From an uncultured Acidimicrobiales bacterium (GTDB taxonomy: Bacteria; Actinomycetota; Acidimicrobiia; Acidimicrobiales; SZUA-35), in the NCBI GenBank assembly GCA_937922805.1, contig CALAJV010000003.1, forward strand, positions 248,001 through 312,000: a DNA stretch of 64,000 nucleotides. The letters run 5' to 3'. A program made the position numbers and the translations under genes. The stretch's first letter is position 1; each line of letters begins with the position of its first letter. The notes beneath the pieces were generated by a model. It had not been told where the DNA came from and ran no database searches. It saw only the letters and a program-made list of their open reading frames with translations. Positions 53,048-62,048 of this stretch are shown here, in pieces.

Positions 53048-54457
53048 TTACTGCAACATGCCGGCATTCTCACGTATCAACTCAACCCAGGTTCGGCCTG
53101 GAGTAAGTTCAATAACGTCACCGCTGGCCGTCGTCAGCGTCGCAACGCTTGACAGTGTCGGCCTCGTCCAAATGCCTTCAATTCTCTGACCTGACGTGAA
53201 AACCGTCGCCTTTGCCGTACCGACGAAAACAAACTCAGGAACAACGCTGCCGGAAGAATCGGTCATACCGGTGGCAACTTCACGAGCTTCGATGACGACT
53301 ACGTTCGCAGCCGACACTCGCTCACCCGAAGCAGTCATGTGAGGTCGCCCCCCTTGACTTCTAAGCCAAGCCGACCCGTTCCAATCCCAGGAAGCCACGT
53401 TGGCCCGGTACGAAACCGTCAAACTGGTGTCAGCGACACCACCCTTAGTTACCGCTTCACCGGGTGACCGAAAAGCGAATTGTGGAGGTGGAGGTCCACC
53501 GGTGGCCGAGGCCCAATGCGGACCAGTATCGCTGTAGAGATTGGATGGCGCCCGACGGCTAGAATTTCGCCAATATCCTGACGATGTCCCCGCGTTTCGA
53601 TTCTGGACCGTTGGTTGGGATCGGATGATCGCATCGGTCAGTTTGTTGGCACCTGAGTACATAAGTAGCGGAGAACCGAGACCGTTGATGATTCCAAGAT
53701 CGGTTGTTCGGGCTGACCGGATCGGGCCAACAACTGTTGATTGTGAGTGGAAAATGGCGGCGAACCGCGTGATCCCGCCTTCGACTTCTTCCTCGACCAC
53801 GATGTCGGCCAAGTTCAGACCGGTCTGAGGACGGGCTCGACTTCCATTATCGATCTTGACTACTGCGGCTGGCCGGTTTGGCGATGAACCAGGGTGACCG
53901 GTGAGAGGGAACGTATTCGGGGCAGCAACAGGAGCCGGGGCGACGGCCGGAGTTATCAACTGGTCGTGACCGATTCGACCGAGCACACCAAAATAGCTGG
54001 CCACGTCTCCACCGCCTCCTCCGGAGACGGTGGTTACCGGAGTACCCGGAGCGCTAGTCGCTGGAGGTGAAGATGACGCACCAGGAGTTGTCGTGGATGA
54101 GGCGGTGGCTGCGTCTTCGGACTTCTTAGCTGACGTTGCCGTTTCTGCACTTGTCGCTTTTGGTTTAGTTGATGTAGTTGTGCTTTCGTAAGCGAACGGG
54201 AGCTCTTCGATAACTGGAGCTATGGCCGAAGATTTGTCATCAGACGATGCGGTAGCGTCCGACTTTTGTTCGACGACATCGGCAGTCGTGCTAGCCGTAG
54301 TTGTTGGAACTTGGGTCTGGTTGGTCGCCAAATCATCAGTGGTATTTCCGCAGGCAGCCGAAGCAAAAGCCATAGCGGCTATGCCGATTGCTAAAGCGGT
54401 TTGGCGGAAAGGTCGGTTTTTGGGCGCACCAGTTTTGCGGGGAACTTGGGCGGGCAT
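53048..54457 (-). CDS. DUF3048 lipoprotein, paralogue 1
   Basis: Lipoprotein of 469 aa with lipobox FASAAC (Cys36), a Thr/Ser/Ala-rich linker to about residue 155, then a DUF3048 (YerB-like) domain. The domain has FPLTGHPGSSPNRPAAVVKIDNGSRARPQTGLNLADIVVEEEVEGGITRF, SQSTVVGPIRSARTTDLGIINGLGSPLLMYSGAN and a C-terminal strand-rich part ending LTPGRTWVELI. A GGAG site lies 7 bases before the ATG. It is clearly a paralogue of the next gene upstream, with the same order and motifs. YerB-type proteins have no firm function; envelope location is secure. Confidence 0.88.
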   Translation of the reverse strand: MPAQVPRKTGAPKNRPFRQTALAIGIAAMAFASAACGNTTDDLATNQTQVPTTTASTTADVVEQKSDATASSDDKSSAIAPVIEELPFAYESTTTSTKPKATSAETATSAKKSEDAATASSTTTPGASSSPPATSAPGTPVTTVSGGGGGDVASYFGVLGRIGHDQLITPAVAPAPVAAPNTFPLTGHPGSSPNRPAAVVKIDNGSRARPQTGLNLADIVVEEEVEGGITRFAAIFHSQSTVVGPIRSARTTDLGIINGLGSPLLMYSGANKLTDAIIRSQPTVQNRNAGTSSGYWRNSSRRAPSNLYSDTGPHWASATGGPPPPQFAFRSPGEAVTKGGVADTSLTVSYRANVASWDWNGSAWLRSQGGRPHMTASGERVSAANVVVIEAREVATGMTDSSGSVVPEFVFVGTAKATVFTSGQRIEGIWTRPTLSSVATLTTASGDVIELTPGRTWVELIRENAGMLQ

Positions 54458-54510
54458 ATTGTCTCCAGGCTTCTGTATCGCTGGGTCTATCGGCCAACGC
54501 TCCAGATTCG

Positions 54511-55881
54511 TTAGGATTCAGCGTTCAAGAATCCAGAGTTGGACTCGATGAGCTGAATCCAGGTTCGTCCTGGTGTGAGCTCCACTAGTGAACCATCGGC
54601 CGCAGTCACCGTTGCCACACTGGCCAACGTTGGCCGGGTCCAAGTAGCGGAAATTCGGCGGCCGTCAACGAAAACCGTGGCGTTGCCAGTGCCGACGAAG
54701 ACAAACTCCGGCACTACCCCACCGGCACCGTCGACCAGGCCAGTTCCGACTCGCTCGGCTTCGATGACGACCACGTTGGCGGCCGACACTTGCTCACCGG
54801 ATTCGAGAATGTGCTCTTTACCTCGTTGGTTTCGCAACCATTGCTTGCCGTCCCAGCGCCACGACGCACTCGAGGATGGATAGTCGATCGAGAACGACTT
54901 CGTTTCGAACCCCGCCGTTACCTCCGTGCTGGGATCTCGAAAAGCGAACTGAGCAGGTGGAGGCCCACCGTTGGCCGACGCCCAGTGTGGATCGGTGTCA
55001 GTGAACAAATTCGATGGCGCCCGCCGAGCCGAATCTCGCCAATAACCAGACGAGGTTTCAAAGTTTCGGTTCTGAATTTGAGTCTGATTCCGAAGAATTT
55101 CCTCGGTGACATCATTGGCGCCCGAGTACATGAGCAGCGGTGTACCCAAGCTACTTATCAAGCTGACATCAGTCGATCGTCCAGAACGAACTGGTCCAAC
55201 GATCGTCGACTGACTGTGGAAAATCGAGGCGAACCGGGTGACGCCTCCCTCAACTTCTTCTTCGATAACGATGTCGGCCGAGTTAAGACCAACGTGGGGG
55301 GACGCCGGGGCCCCGTTGTCGATCTTTACTACTGCGGCCGGTCGGTTCGGGACACCTCCAGAACCGGCTGGTTCACCGGTCAGCGGGAGTATGCCAGCAG
55401 CTACCTGAGGCGGAGCGATATCTGACTCAACCACAACTTCGTTTAGTCCAAGGTTGCCGATCACGCCGGTGTATAGATTTTGCGGGTCGCCGACATTTCG
55501 GCCTGGAATCGTGGTGACCGGCGGCATTCCGCTGCCGGCCGTGACACTTGTCTTGTCGTCGCTCTGATCGTCACCGGACTCCGAAGTCACTATGGGGCCT
55601 TTATCGCCTCCGTCTGCGTCTTCTGCCTGGGTCGTCGCCGTTCCGTCGGAAAAGGCTAGGTCATCTGATGATTCGGCATTGACCTCAGTCGACTCGCTAG
55701 CGTTGTCTTCACTTGAGCAGCCAGCGACAGCCAGGGCTATTGCGGCAACGAACCAGAGGGCTCGGGCATTTCGACGCCCAATGTCGACCTGCTCACTTAC
55801 TTTAGAATTGATTGGTTCGTCAGTCGCCAACTTAGGTTCAGTCGAGGACAAGGACAGAATCGAACGAATTTTGCGTTTCAC
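54511..55881 (-). CDS. DUF3048 lipoprotein, paralogue 2
   Basis: Lipoprotein of 456 aa with lipobox LAVAGC (Cys55 from the GTG at 55881). The start is supported by GGAGG 9 bases upstream. After an acidic Ser/Asp/Glu linker comes the DUF3048 domain: LPLTGEPAGSGGVPNRPAAVVKIDNGAPASPHVGLNSADIVIEEEVEGGVTRF, SQSTIVGPVRSGRSTDVSLISSLGTPLLMYSGANDVTEE, and LTPGRTWIQLI near the end. Tandem duplication with the downstream paralogue is evident from motif order, yet the linkers differ entirely. The leader of this gene contains a hairpin touching the ribosome-binding site. Confidence 0.88.
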   Translation of the reverse strand: MKRKIRSILSLSSTEPKLATDEPINSKVSEQVDIGRRNARALWFVAAIALAVAGCSSEDNASESTEVNAESSDDLAFSDGTATTQAEDADGGDKGPIVTSESGDDQSDDKTSVTAGSGMPPVTTIPGRNVGDPQNLYTGVIGNLGLNEVVVESDIAPPQVAAGILPLTGEPAGSGGVPNRPAAVVKIDNGAPASPHVGLNSADIVIEEEVEGGVTRFASIFHSQSTIVGPVRSGRSTDVSLISSLGTPLLMYSGANDVTEEILRNQTQIQNRNFETSSGYWRDSARRAPSNLFTDTDPHWASANGGPPPAQFAFRDPSTEVTAGFETKSFSIDYPSSSASWRWDGKQWLRNQRGKEHILESGEQVSAANVVVIEAERVGTGLVDGAGGVVPEFVFVGTGNATVFVDGRRISATWTRPTLASVATVTAADGSLVELTPGRTWIQLIESNSGFLNAES

Positions 55882-56165
55882 AGCTGTAACCTCCGCCGAA
55901 ACCTGTCGGCGTCACGGCCAAGAATGTGAGACATGACCAACAACGACGGCCAAGATGGCACAGACGAAGCCGATCAGTAACGACAGCTAACCACTCGTTC
56001 GCGCAAGATCACGACCCCTATGCCCGGGCGACCAATTCCGTTGAAACAGCCAAGGAAGCGTCAGCCGAAGGCAGATCAAGTAGCGTGCCAATATCAACGA
56101 TGCTGACTAGAAGTGACCGCTCACCTCAAGGTAATTCGGAGGGGATCCGACCAGCGGCCCTAGCG
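55882..56165. other. Intergenic region with hairpin at the DUF3048 leader
   Basis: The 284-bp gap upstream of the second DUF3048 gene has no convincing gene. On the minus strand a hairpin CGCCGA-caggtt-TCGGCG (55894-55911) ends exactly where the GGAGG ribosome-binding site (55890-55894) begins, sharing one base. It could modulate translation of the lipoprotein. No known riboswitch class was recognised. Confidence 0.5.
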
Positions 56166-56927
56166 CTAAGCCCTCTCGGTACCTGTAGCGCTCGATGGTG
56201 CCGGCGCACCCAACAACCTCAATCTAGACTGTTCGCCGATACTGGTTTCTAGTTCGGCCACAAACTCGGTGAGGTGTCCGGGGAAGATCAGGTTGGACAT
56301 CAAGAGTGGGTCATTGCTTGCTCCGTATGTTGTCCTTCGTACCACGAGCGCCGCGGTTAGCTTTGGGACGCCGAGCAACGCGGCATCAGATTCCGACATC
56401 AGATCAGCACCAATCGATTGGACCGCCCGTTTCGGCTGAATAGCCAAAACATCATAGAAGCTGGATTCAGTCAGTTGGCTATGCGATAAATCCCGACCCA
56501 GATCTTCACGGCACCAAACAATGACAACCGCAAACGGGGCACCATCAACCAAGTTAAGTCTGCGTACTTCCAAAACCCGCTGGCCCAACACTGGAAGCAC
56601 ATGGCTGGGAGCGTCGCGAAAATGGAAGTCGATTATTTTGCGTTCGGGACGCTGCCCAGACTGCTCTAACTGTCTTTCGATGGGCACTAGTTCGTCTAAC
56701 GGCTGGGCAAACGGTGTAGCGGCGACCATCCACCCGAAGCCTTGGCGAGATTCAACCAATCCTTCATCCCGCAGAATCTCTAACGCCTTGCGTATAGTTA
56801 CACGGCTGGCGCGAAACTGCTCCCCAAGGGCGGCTTCGCTCGGAAGCACTTGCCCTGGGGCCAAGTCGTTCATCCTGGTTTGCTGCCGCAGTTCAGCGGC
56901 GATCTCTTGGTAGCGAAAAGTTCTCAC
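56166..56927 (-). CDS. GntR-family regulator with UTRA domain (HutC-like)
   Basis: A 253-aa regulator. A winged HTH (VLPSEAALGEQFRASRVTIRKALEILRDEGLVESRQGFGWMV) is followed by a UTRA ligand-binding domain (RKIIDFHFRDAPSHVLPVLGQRVLEVRRLNLVDGAPFAVVIVW). The GTG at 56927 fits the family start (RTFRYQEIAAELRQQ); the frame extends another 52 codons upstream without similarity. It is divergent from aconitase by about 118 bp, so it may regulate aconitase, a sugar or amino-acid pathway, or itself. The ligand is unknown. Confidence 0.9.
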   Translation of the reverse strand: MRTFRYQEIAAELRQQTRMNDLAPGQVLPSEAALGEQFRASRVTIRKALEILRDEGLVESRQGFGWMVAATPFAQPLDELVPIERQLEQSGQRPERKIIDFHFRDAPSHVLPVLGQRVLEVRRLNLVDGAPFAVVIVWCREDLGRDLSHSQLTESSFYDVLAIQPKRAVQSIGADLMSESDAALLGVPKLTAALVVRRTTYGASNDPLLMSNLIFPGHLTEFVAELETSIGEQSRLRLLGAPAPSSATGTERA

Positions 56928-56944
56928 TTGTATTAAGGTTGTAT
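56928..56944. promoter_or_regulatory. Direct repeat TTGTAT, candidate GntR/UTRA site
   Basis: TTGTAT occurs at 56928-56933 and 56939-56944, an 11-bp spacing that equals one helical turn, abutting the GntR start codon. It might be an operator or part of a promoter for aconitase. Weak evidence. Confidence 0.35.
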
Positions 56945-57045
56945 CAAAGAAAGAGAGACAAGTCCAGCCCTGAGCACATCCGGCTGCGACTAACCGAATC
57001 GGTTTCTCTAAGAAATTTCGAGCCCAACGTAGGAGAGGTATTCCA

Positions 57046-59334
57046 ATGGCATCTGTCGGACCAGAAACCCCAATCGAACTCATCGAAGGCGTTTACAGCA
57101 CACTCGACGAGCGAATCGGCGCGTTTCGAACCAAGGCTGGACGGCCCCTAACGTTGGCCGAGAAAATCCTGGCCAATCATCTCGATTCCGCCGACCAGGA
57201 GGTCGAACGAGGCATCAGCTACGTTGATTTCCGCCCCGATCGAGTGGCCATGCAAGATGCGACCGCCCAGATGGCGTGGCTGCAATTCATCACTGCGGGA
57301 CTATCTGAGGTCGCGGTGCCAACAACCACTCACTGTGATCATCTCATACAAGCTCGCGAAGATGGAAAGAAGGACCTACTAGCGGCGGTCGAAAATAATG
57401 AAGAGGTCTACAACTTCTTGGAATCAGCCAGCGCGAAATACGGCGGCGGATTCTGGAAACCCGGCAGCGGAATCATCCACCAGGTTGTGCTTGAGAATTA
57501 CGCCTTTCCTGGTGGCATGATGATCGGCACCGATAGCCACACGCCGAACGGTGGCGGCCTTGGCATGATCGCCATCGGCGTTGGCGGCGCCGATGCAGTC
57601 GACGTGATGACTGGGTTTCCGTGGAACGTTAAGTGGCCAAAGCTGATTGGCGTTCACCTGACCGGCGAACTCAACGGCTGGACCGCACCTAAAGATGTAA
57701 TCTTGAAAGTAGCTGAGATTCTGACCGTTAAAGGCGGCACCGGCGCAATCGTTGAATACTTCGGATCTGGCGCCAACGCAATCTCAGCTACCGGCAAGGC
57801 AACAATTTGCAACATGGGCGCCGAGATCGGAGCCACCACTAGCGTTTTCGGTTACGACGACGCCATGGCTCGCTACCTAAAATCAACCGGCCGAGAAGCG
57901 ACCGCTGATGCCGCCAACGCAGTAGCTCATCACCTTCGAGCTGATGACGAAGTGCTAGCTGACCCGGGCCAGTTCTACGACCAAGTCATCGAGATTGACT
58001 TGTCGACGCTCCGCCCCCATATCAATGGCCCTCACACCCCAGACTTGGCTCGTGAGGTTTCTGCGTTAGGCGCCGAGGCAAAGGCCAATGAATGGCCAAT
58101 GGAAATTAGTGCCGCCCTGATTGGCAGTTGCACAAACTCGTCCTACGAAGACATTACTCGGGCTGCTTCGATCGCTCGACAAGCCTCGGCGGCCGGACTA
58201 AAGGTCAAAACCAAACTGATGATTACTCCAGGCTCCGAGCAGGTCCGAGCCACAATCGAACGTGACGGATTACTGGCCGACTTCGAAGCCCTGGGGGCAA
58301 CCGTCCTGGCCAACGCTTGTGGGCCGTGTATCGGCCAATGGGACCGAACTGGCTCCCACACACCAGGCGAAAAGAACGTAATTGTGACGTCGTATAACCG
58401 CAACTTCCCCAAGCGCAACGATGGCGACCCGGCCACCCTGGCCTTTGTGACTTCACCAGAGACCGTGATTGCATTGGCGCTGGCCGGTCGAGTCGATTTC
58501 GATCCCCTCACCGATACGTTGACCGCAGACGATGGCACCGAAGTTCGGCTCAATGTGCCGGAAGGAATCGAACTTCCCCCACAAGGATTCGACGAGGGAG
58601 AAAACGGATTCATCGCCCCACCAGCTGATGGCTCCGCAATTGAGGTAAGTGTTTCACCGACTTCTGATCGCCTCCAGCTCCTCGCCCCGTTCCCCGCTTG
58701 GGACGGAAACGACTTCGCTGATCTACCAGTCCTAGTCAAGGCTCAGGGTAAGTTCACAACCGACCACATCTCTATGGCTGGACCCTGGTTGAAGTACCGA
58801 GGCCATCTTGAGAACATCTCGGGCAACCTCTATTTAGGCGCCGTCAGTGCCTTCGACGATGGCATTGTTGGCATGGGCAAGAATCAGCTAACCGGCGAAC
58901 AACAGAGCTTTCCTGATTTGGCTAAGGCCTACCACGTCGCTGGTCAGCAGTGGGTGGCGATCGGCGATGAGAACATGGGCGAAGGCTCGTCGCGCGAGCA
59001 TGCTGCTATGGAGCCTCGGTTCCGCGGTGGCGTGCTGATTCTGGCCCGATCGTTTGCTCGCATTCACGAAACCAACCTCAAGAAGCAGGGCATCGTGCCT
59101 CTGACATTCGCCGACCCGGCCGACTACGACAAGATCGACCAGGATGATCGACTTGGAACCGAGGGCTTAGCCGGGCTCAGCCCCGGAAATCCAGTGACGG
59201 TAACTGTGACCAAGCCTGATGGGTCGACGTGGTCGTTCCAGGGCAACCACACCTTCAACGACGATCAAATCGATTGGTTCAAGGCTGGCTCGGCCCTTGC
59301 GGTAATCCGCACACAAGTCGAGGCTCAACGCTAA
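57046..59334 (+). CDS. acn: Aconitate hydratase, mitochondrial type
   Basis: Interconverts citrate and isocitrate with a [4Fe-4S] cluster. The 762-aa protein matches the mitochondrial-type (ACO2-like) aconitase rather than bacterial AcnA or AcnB in length and signatures: [41 protein letters not shown] and [12 protein letters not shown] (three cluster cysteines), [25 protein letters not shown], and [27 protein letters not shown] precedes the ATG at the right distance. It is followed by a hairpin terminator. Citrate synthase lies 4.2 kb downstream. Confidence 0.95.
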   Translation: MASVGPETPIELIEGVYSTLDERIGAFRTKAGRPLTLAEKILANHLDSADQEVERGISYVDFRPDRVAMQDATAQMAWLQFITAGLSEVAVPTTTHCDHLIQAREDGKKDLLAAVENNEEVYNFLESASAKYGGGFWKPGSGIIHQVVLENYAFPGGMMIGTDSHTPNGGGLGMIAIGVGGADAVDVMTGFPWNVKWPKLIGVHLTGELNGWTAPKDVILKVAEILTVKGGTGAIVEYFGSGANAISATGKATICNMGAEIGATTSVFGYDDAMARYLKSTGREATADAANAVAHHLRADDEVLADPGQFYDQVIEIDLSTLRPHINGPHTPDLAREVSALGAEAKANEWPMEISAALIGSCTNSSYEDITRAASIARQASAAGLKVKTKLMITPGSEQVRATIERDGLLADFEALGATVLANACGPCIGQWDRTGSHTPGEKNVIVTSYNRNFPKRNDGDPATLAFVTSPETVIALALAGRVDFDPLTDTLTADDGTEVRLNVPEGIELPPQGFDEGENGFIAPPADGSAIEVSVSPTSDRLQLLAPFPAWDGNDFADLPVLVKAQGKFTTDHISMAGPWLKYRGHLENISGNLYLGAVSAFDDGIVGMGKNQLTGEQQSFPDLAKAYHVAGQQWVAIGDENMGEGSSREHAAMEPRFRGGVLILARSFARIHETNLKKQGIVPLTFADPADYDKIDQDDRLGTEGLAGLSPGNPVTVTVTKPDGSTWSFQGNHTFNDDQIDWFKAGSALAVIRTQVEAQR

Positions 59335-59375
59335 CGACCACGATGTAGCCACCAAGCTAAAACCACTTCGGAGAG

Positions 59376-60761
59376 CTATTCAGAATGGCTCGATGGGTAC
59401 GTCAAAGCGAGTTCTCTTTCCGAGGGAACTCGCTTTTCGCGTGCCTCTGCCGGGAGCAGAGCCGAGATTTTCGCCATCAACTCATCAGTCGCTGCATCCA
59501 AGTCAGAACTGGACGGAAGGTACGGTTCCCCGATCATTACTGTGACTGTCGGCGGGTTGGCCAGATTCAGAAGGTACGGCAACTTGTTGGAGCGTGGCCA
59601 AACTTTCTCGGTGCCCCAAATCCCGATTGGCACGATCATCGTTTCGTTCTCGATAGCAAGGCGAACCGTACCATGTCGACCGTGAAGGGTTGGTTCGAAG
59701 AAGTCCAAACCACGTGGGATCGTGCCCTGCGGAAACACAGCAACCAATTCTCCGCCGGCCAGGCAATCAGCGGCGGCGATCATTGGTTCTTTGCTCCCAC
59801 TCCCCCGGTCGACTCGAATGGCGCCTAACGATTTTGTGATCGGACCGATGACGGGCGTGTCGGTTAGTTCTTTTTTGGCCAGGAACCGTACTGGCCGGCC
59901 GCTCTGTCCGGTCGTGTAGGCCATCAGTAATGGATCTAGGTAACTCCGATGGTTAGCGGCCAATAACGCTCCACCTTCAGCCGGAAGGCGATCGGCCCCT
60001 TGCACGTCGATTTTCACCCAGGGCAACAGCTCAGGTTGCGCCATTTTGCGAATTACTGCTTGCGGTTCGACCCCAACCGGCTTCGGCACTCCTTCTGGAG
60101 CATTGAACCAGCGCAGCGGCCAGCCTTTCGCCGTAGCGAAGGCGAACAACCTAGGGTCTGGATTCACTGCTATGGGGTTGCCGACCTTTGACAGCATCGG
60201 CACATCAAAGAAACTGTCCGAGTACGCGAAGCTGTCGGCGAGCTCGACCGAATTGGCCCGAGCCCAGGCCACAACCGACCGAGATTTCCCTTGAGCCCAC
60301 ACGAACTCGCCGTCTATCGTTCCGTCGTACCGACCTGTGGTCGCATCAACCCGATACCTCGTGGCCAGAACTGCGTCGAAGCCAATTAGTTCGGCAAACG
60401 GCTCGACCAAATCGAACGGGGTGGTAGTGGCCAGAACCAACTTGGCCCCCTTCGATGCATGCTTTGCCATAGCCTGCACTGCGAATGGCTCAACTGCGGC
60501 GGCCAACGGTTCGGCTAGGTCGTTAGCTGCAAGCTTGACGTCTTCGAGCAACCACCCCTTGGCCGCCCGGGCTCCTTGCCGAGTTAGCAAGATGGATGGA
60601 AGGGTCTCGCCAAAAACATTGAAGAAGGCGAACAGCGCCTTTTCCCCCGGTATGGATTTGTCTGGCAACAAACCATGAGCCCGCAGGGCAGCCGAAATAG
60701 TCGGACCACTAGCACCGAGAAGAAGGGTTCGATCAAGGTCGAAAAACGCTGCTGTTGTCAT
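59376..60761 (-). CDS. HAD-IB hydrolase fused to PlsC acyltransferase
   Basis: Two-domain 461-aa protein. Residues 1-215 are a SerB-like HAD-IB domain with an intact AAFFDLDRTLL (DxDxT) and YSDSFFDVPMLSKVGNPIAVNPD. Residues about 240-430 are a PlsC-type acyltransferase with AANHRSYLDPLLM (HX4D) and VFPQGTIPRGLDFF. Mycobacteria carry a similar bifunctional protein annotated as 1-acylglycerol-3-phosphate acyltransferase. It probably makes phosphatidate or dephosphorylates a lipid intermediate. The 3' end is convergent with aconitase and contains the aconitase terminator within its coding sequence. Confidence 0.9.
   Translation of the reverse strand: MTTAAFFDLDRTLLLGASGPTISAALRAHGLLPDKSIPGEKALFAFFNVFGETLPSILLTRQGARAAKGWLLEDVKLAANDLAEPLAAAVEPFAVQAMAKHASKGAKLVLATTTPFDLVEPFAELIGFDAVLATRYRVDATTGRYDGTIDGEFVWAQGKSRSVVAWARANSVELADSFAYSDSFFDVPMLSKVGNPIAVNPDPRLFAFATAKGWPLRWFNAPEGVPKPVGVEPQAVIRKMAQPELLPWVKIDVQGADRLPAEGGALLAANHRSYLDPLLMAYTTGQSGRPVRFLAKKELTDTPVIGPITKSLGAIRVDRGSGSKEPMIAAADCLAGGELVAVFPQGTIPRGLDFFEPTLHGRHGTVRLAIENETMIVPIGIWGTEKVWPRSNKLPYLLNLANPPTVTVMIGEPYLPSSSDLDAATDELMAKISALLPAEAREKRVPSERELALTYPSSHSE
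59404..59436 (+). terminator. Intrinsic terminator of aconitase inside opposite gene's coding end
   Basis: Perfect 11-bp stem AAAGCGAGTTC / GAACTCGCTTT with an 11-base loop and a TTTT run at its 3' side, 70 bases beyond the aconitase stop. It lies in the last codons of the convergent HAD-PlsC gene (encoding SERELALTY). Confidence 0.8.
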
Positions 60762-60867
60762 ATCGCTTTCGACCGTAGCTCCTTTGGCTCGCTAGCCCCC
60801 CACCAAGCTCAACCCGTGAGACAACTTGTACCAGTAACCGCGATTGCGCGGGTTGCTCCAAAACCGT

Positions 60868-60933
60868 CGAAACCGGCCGCAAGCGACCGGTTTCGGAATG
60901 CCGTTCGAGTCAAATTGGGGGACAGACTCGAAC
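60868..60933. other. Two consecutive hairpins in divergent gap
   Basis: The 328-bp gap between the HAD-PlsC and LysR genes (60762-61089) holds two strong inverted repeats in a row. The first is CGAAACCGG / CCGGTTTCG (60868-60895) with an inner CGC/GCG. The second is GTTCGAGTC / GACTCGAAC (60903-60933). They could be a regulatory leader, a small RNA or protein sites. No gene is seen in the gap. Confidence 0.55.
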
Positions 60934-61089
60934 ATTGGCTTCGATACAGACATTTGGAGGGGGATCCAAGCTGTTCGACAGTGTAAGTCTACAGCATCCA
61001 GCATGCATCTATCAACTAGTTCGCAACGATAACCAGCATCTTTCAATTAGATTACCATTTCCGCCCTAGATGTGCGATCATTCTTAGCG

Positions 61090-62019
61090 ATGGATCTTCG
61101 ACAACTTCAGGCCTTTCTGGCGGTAGTAGAACACGGCGGCTTCACAGCGGCTGCTCGCGCAACCCACACCGTCCAATCAAACATCTCAACCCATGTGGCT
61201 CGACTCGAGCGTGAGCTAGAAGCCACATTGATCGACCGCTCGACCGGCCGACCAACCGAAGAAGGTGATGCGGTACTGACAAGGGTGCGCCGCATCCAGA
61301 CCGAACTTGCCTCGCTGCAGGCCGACGTTTCTTCGCTACGAGGTTCACCCCGGGGCACAGTTCGACTTGGCGTGATAGGCACAACAGCGCGTTGGCTCAC
61401 CCCGATACTCGTTGAGCAACTGGCTAACGAATCCCCTGACATTCAACTAGTCGTGGCCGACGGCACGACTCGCTCTTTAGAATTGCGACTTCTCGACGGC
61501 GAGCTCGATGTTGGACTCGTGAGTTTGCCAGTAGATGACCCCGAGATCCGTACCACGGCGCTGTTCGACGAGGACCACATCGTCGTTGGCCCCTCGGACC
61601 ACCCTCTGGCTAAAGAAACAGGTCCGGTCGATATCTCCGAATTGGCGAAACACAAGCTTCTCCTGGCCGCGCCAGGCACCCCGTTCCGGCAAGAAGTAGA
61701 CGAAACATTCCGGGTCCGTGGTTTGCGGGCCGTGCCAAAGCTTGAAGTTGACGGCCTACGACTCCTCGCATCACTAGCTTTTCAGGGGTTTGGCGTTGCC
61801 ATCGTGCCAGCTTCGGCTGCTCCAGGCTGGATCGGTGGCCCCTGGACACGAATCCAAGTCGATGGACTTCCCCGAAGAACAGTTGGGCTAGCCGCCCGCC
61901 GCCGAGGGATGCCGACCGTGGCCGCCCAGGCAACCGTTGGTATCCTACAACGACTCGTAGCTACCCACGCTCCGGAGCTCCCTGGACTCCATCTCGTTGC
62001 TGGTGGCCTTGAACGCTAA
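61090..62019 (+). CDS. LysR-family transcriptional regulator
   Basis: LTTR of 309 aa. The winged HTH is MDLRQLQAFLAVVEHGGFTAAARATHTVQSNISTHVARLERELEATLIDRSTGRPTEEG, in which VQSNISTHVARLE is the recognition region. The effector domain starts around GTVRLGVIGTTARWLTPILVEQLA. The ATG at 61090 is the normal start; six codons upstream are open. The downstream carboxyltransferase gene lies 29 bases away in the same direction, so it may be regulated by or transcribed with this gene. The usual divergent target would be HAD-PlsC. Confidence 0.92.
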   Translation: MDLRQLQAFLAVVEHGGFTAAARATHTVQSNISTHVARLERELEATLIDRSTGRPTEEGDAVLTRVRRIQTELASLQADVSSLRGSPRGTVRLGVIGTTARWLTPILVEQLANESPDIQLVVADGTTRSLELRLLDGELDVGLVSLPVDDPEIRTTALFDEDHIVVGPSDHPLAKETGPVDISELAKHKLLLAAPGTPFRQEVDETFRVRGLRAVPKLEVDGLRLLASLAFQGFGVAIVPASAAPGWIGGPWTRIQVDGLPRRTVGLAARRRGMPTVAAQATVGILQRLVATHAPELPGLHLVAGGLER

Positions 62020-62048
62020 CTTTCCTTTCGAACTAAGCTCGGTCTACT

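Noticed and set aside
55933..55980. 15-codon frame starting ATGACC in the gap before the DUF3048 gene
   Set aside because: Too short, no ribosome-binding site and no recognisable feature.
58143..58739. 198-aa minus-strand open frame inside aconitase
   Set aside because: Antisense to conserved aconitase cluster motifs; no recognisable domain and Ser/Arg/Pro-rich composition typical of shadows.
60903..60933. T-loop-like GTTCGAGTC on both strands, suggesting a tRNA
   Set aside because: The flanking five-base T stem does not pair, and no acceptor or anticodon arm can be drawn.
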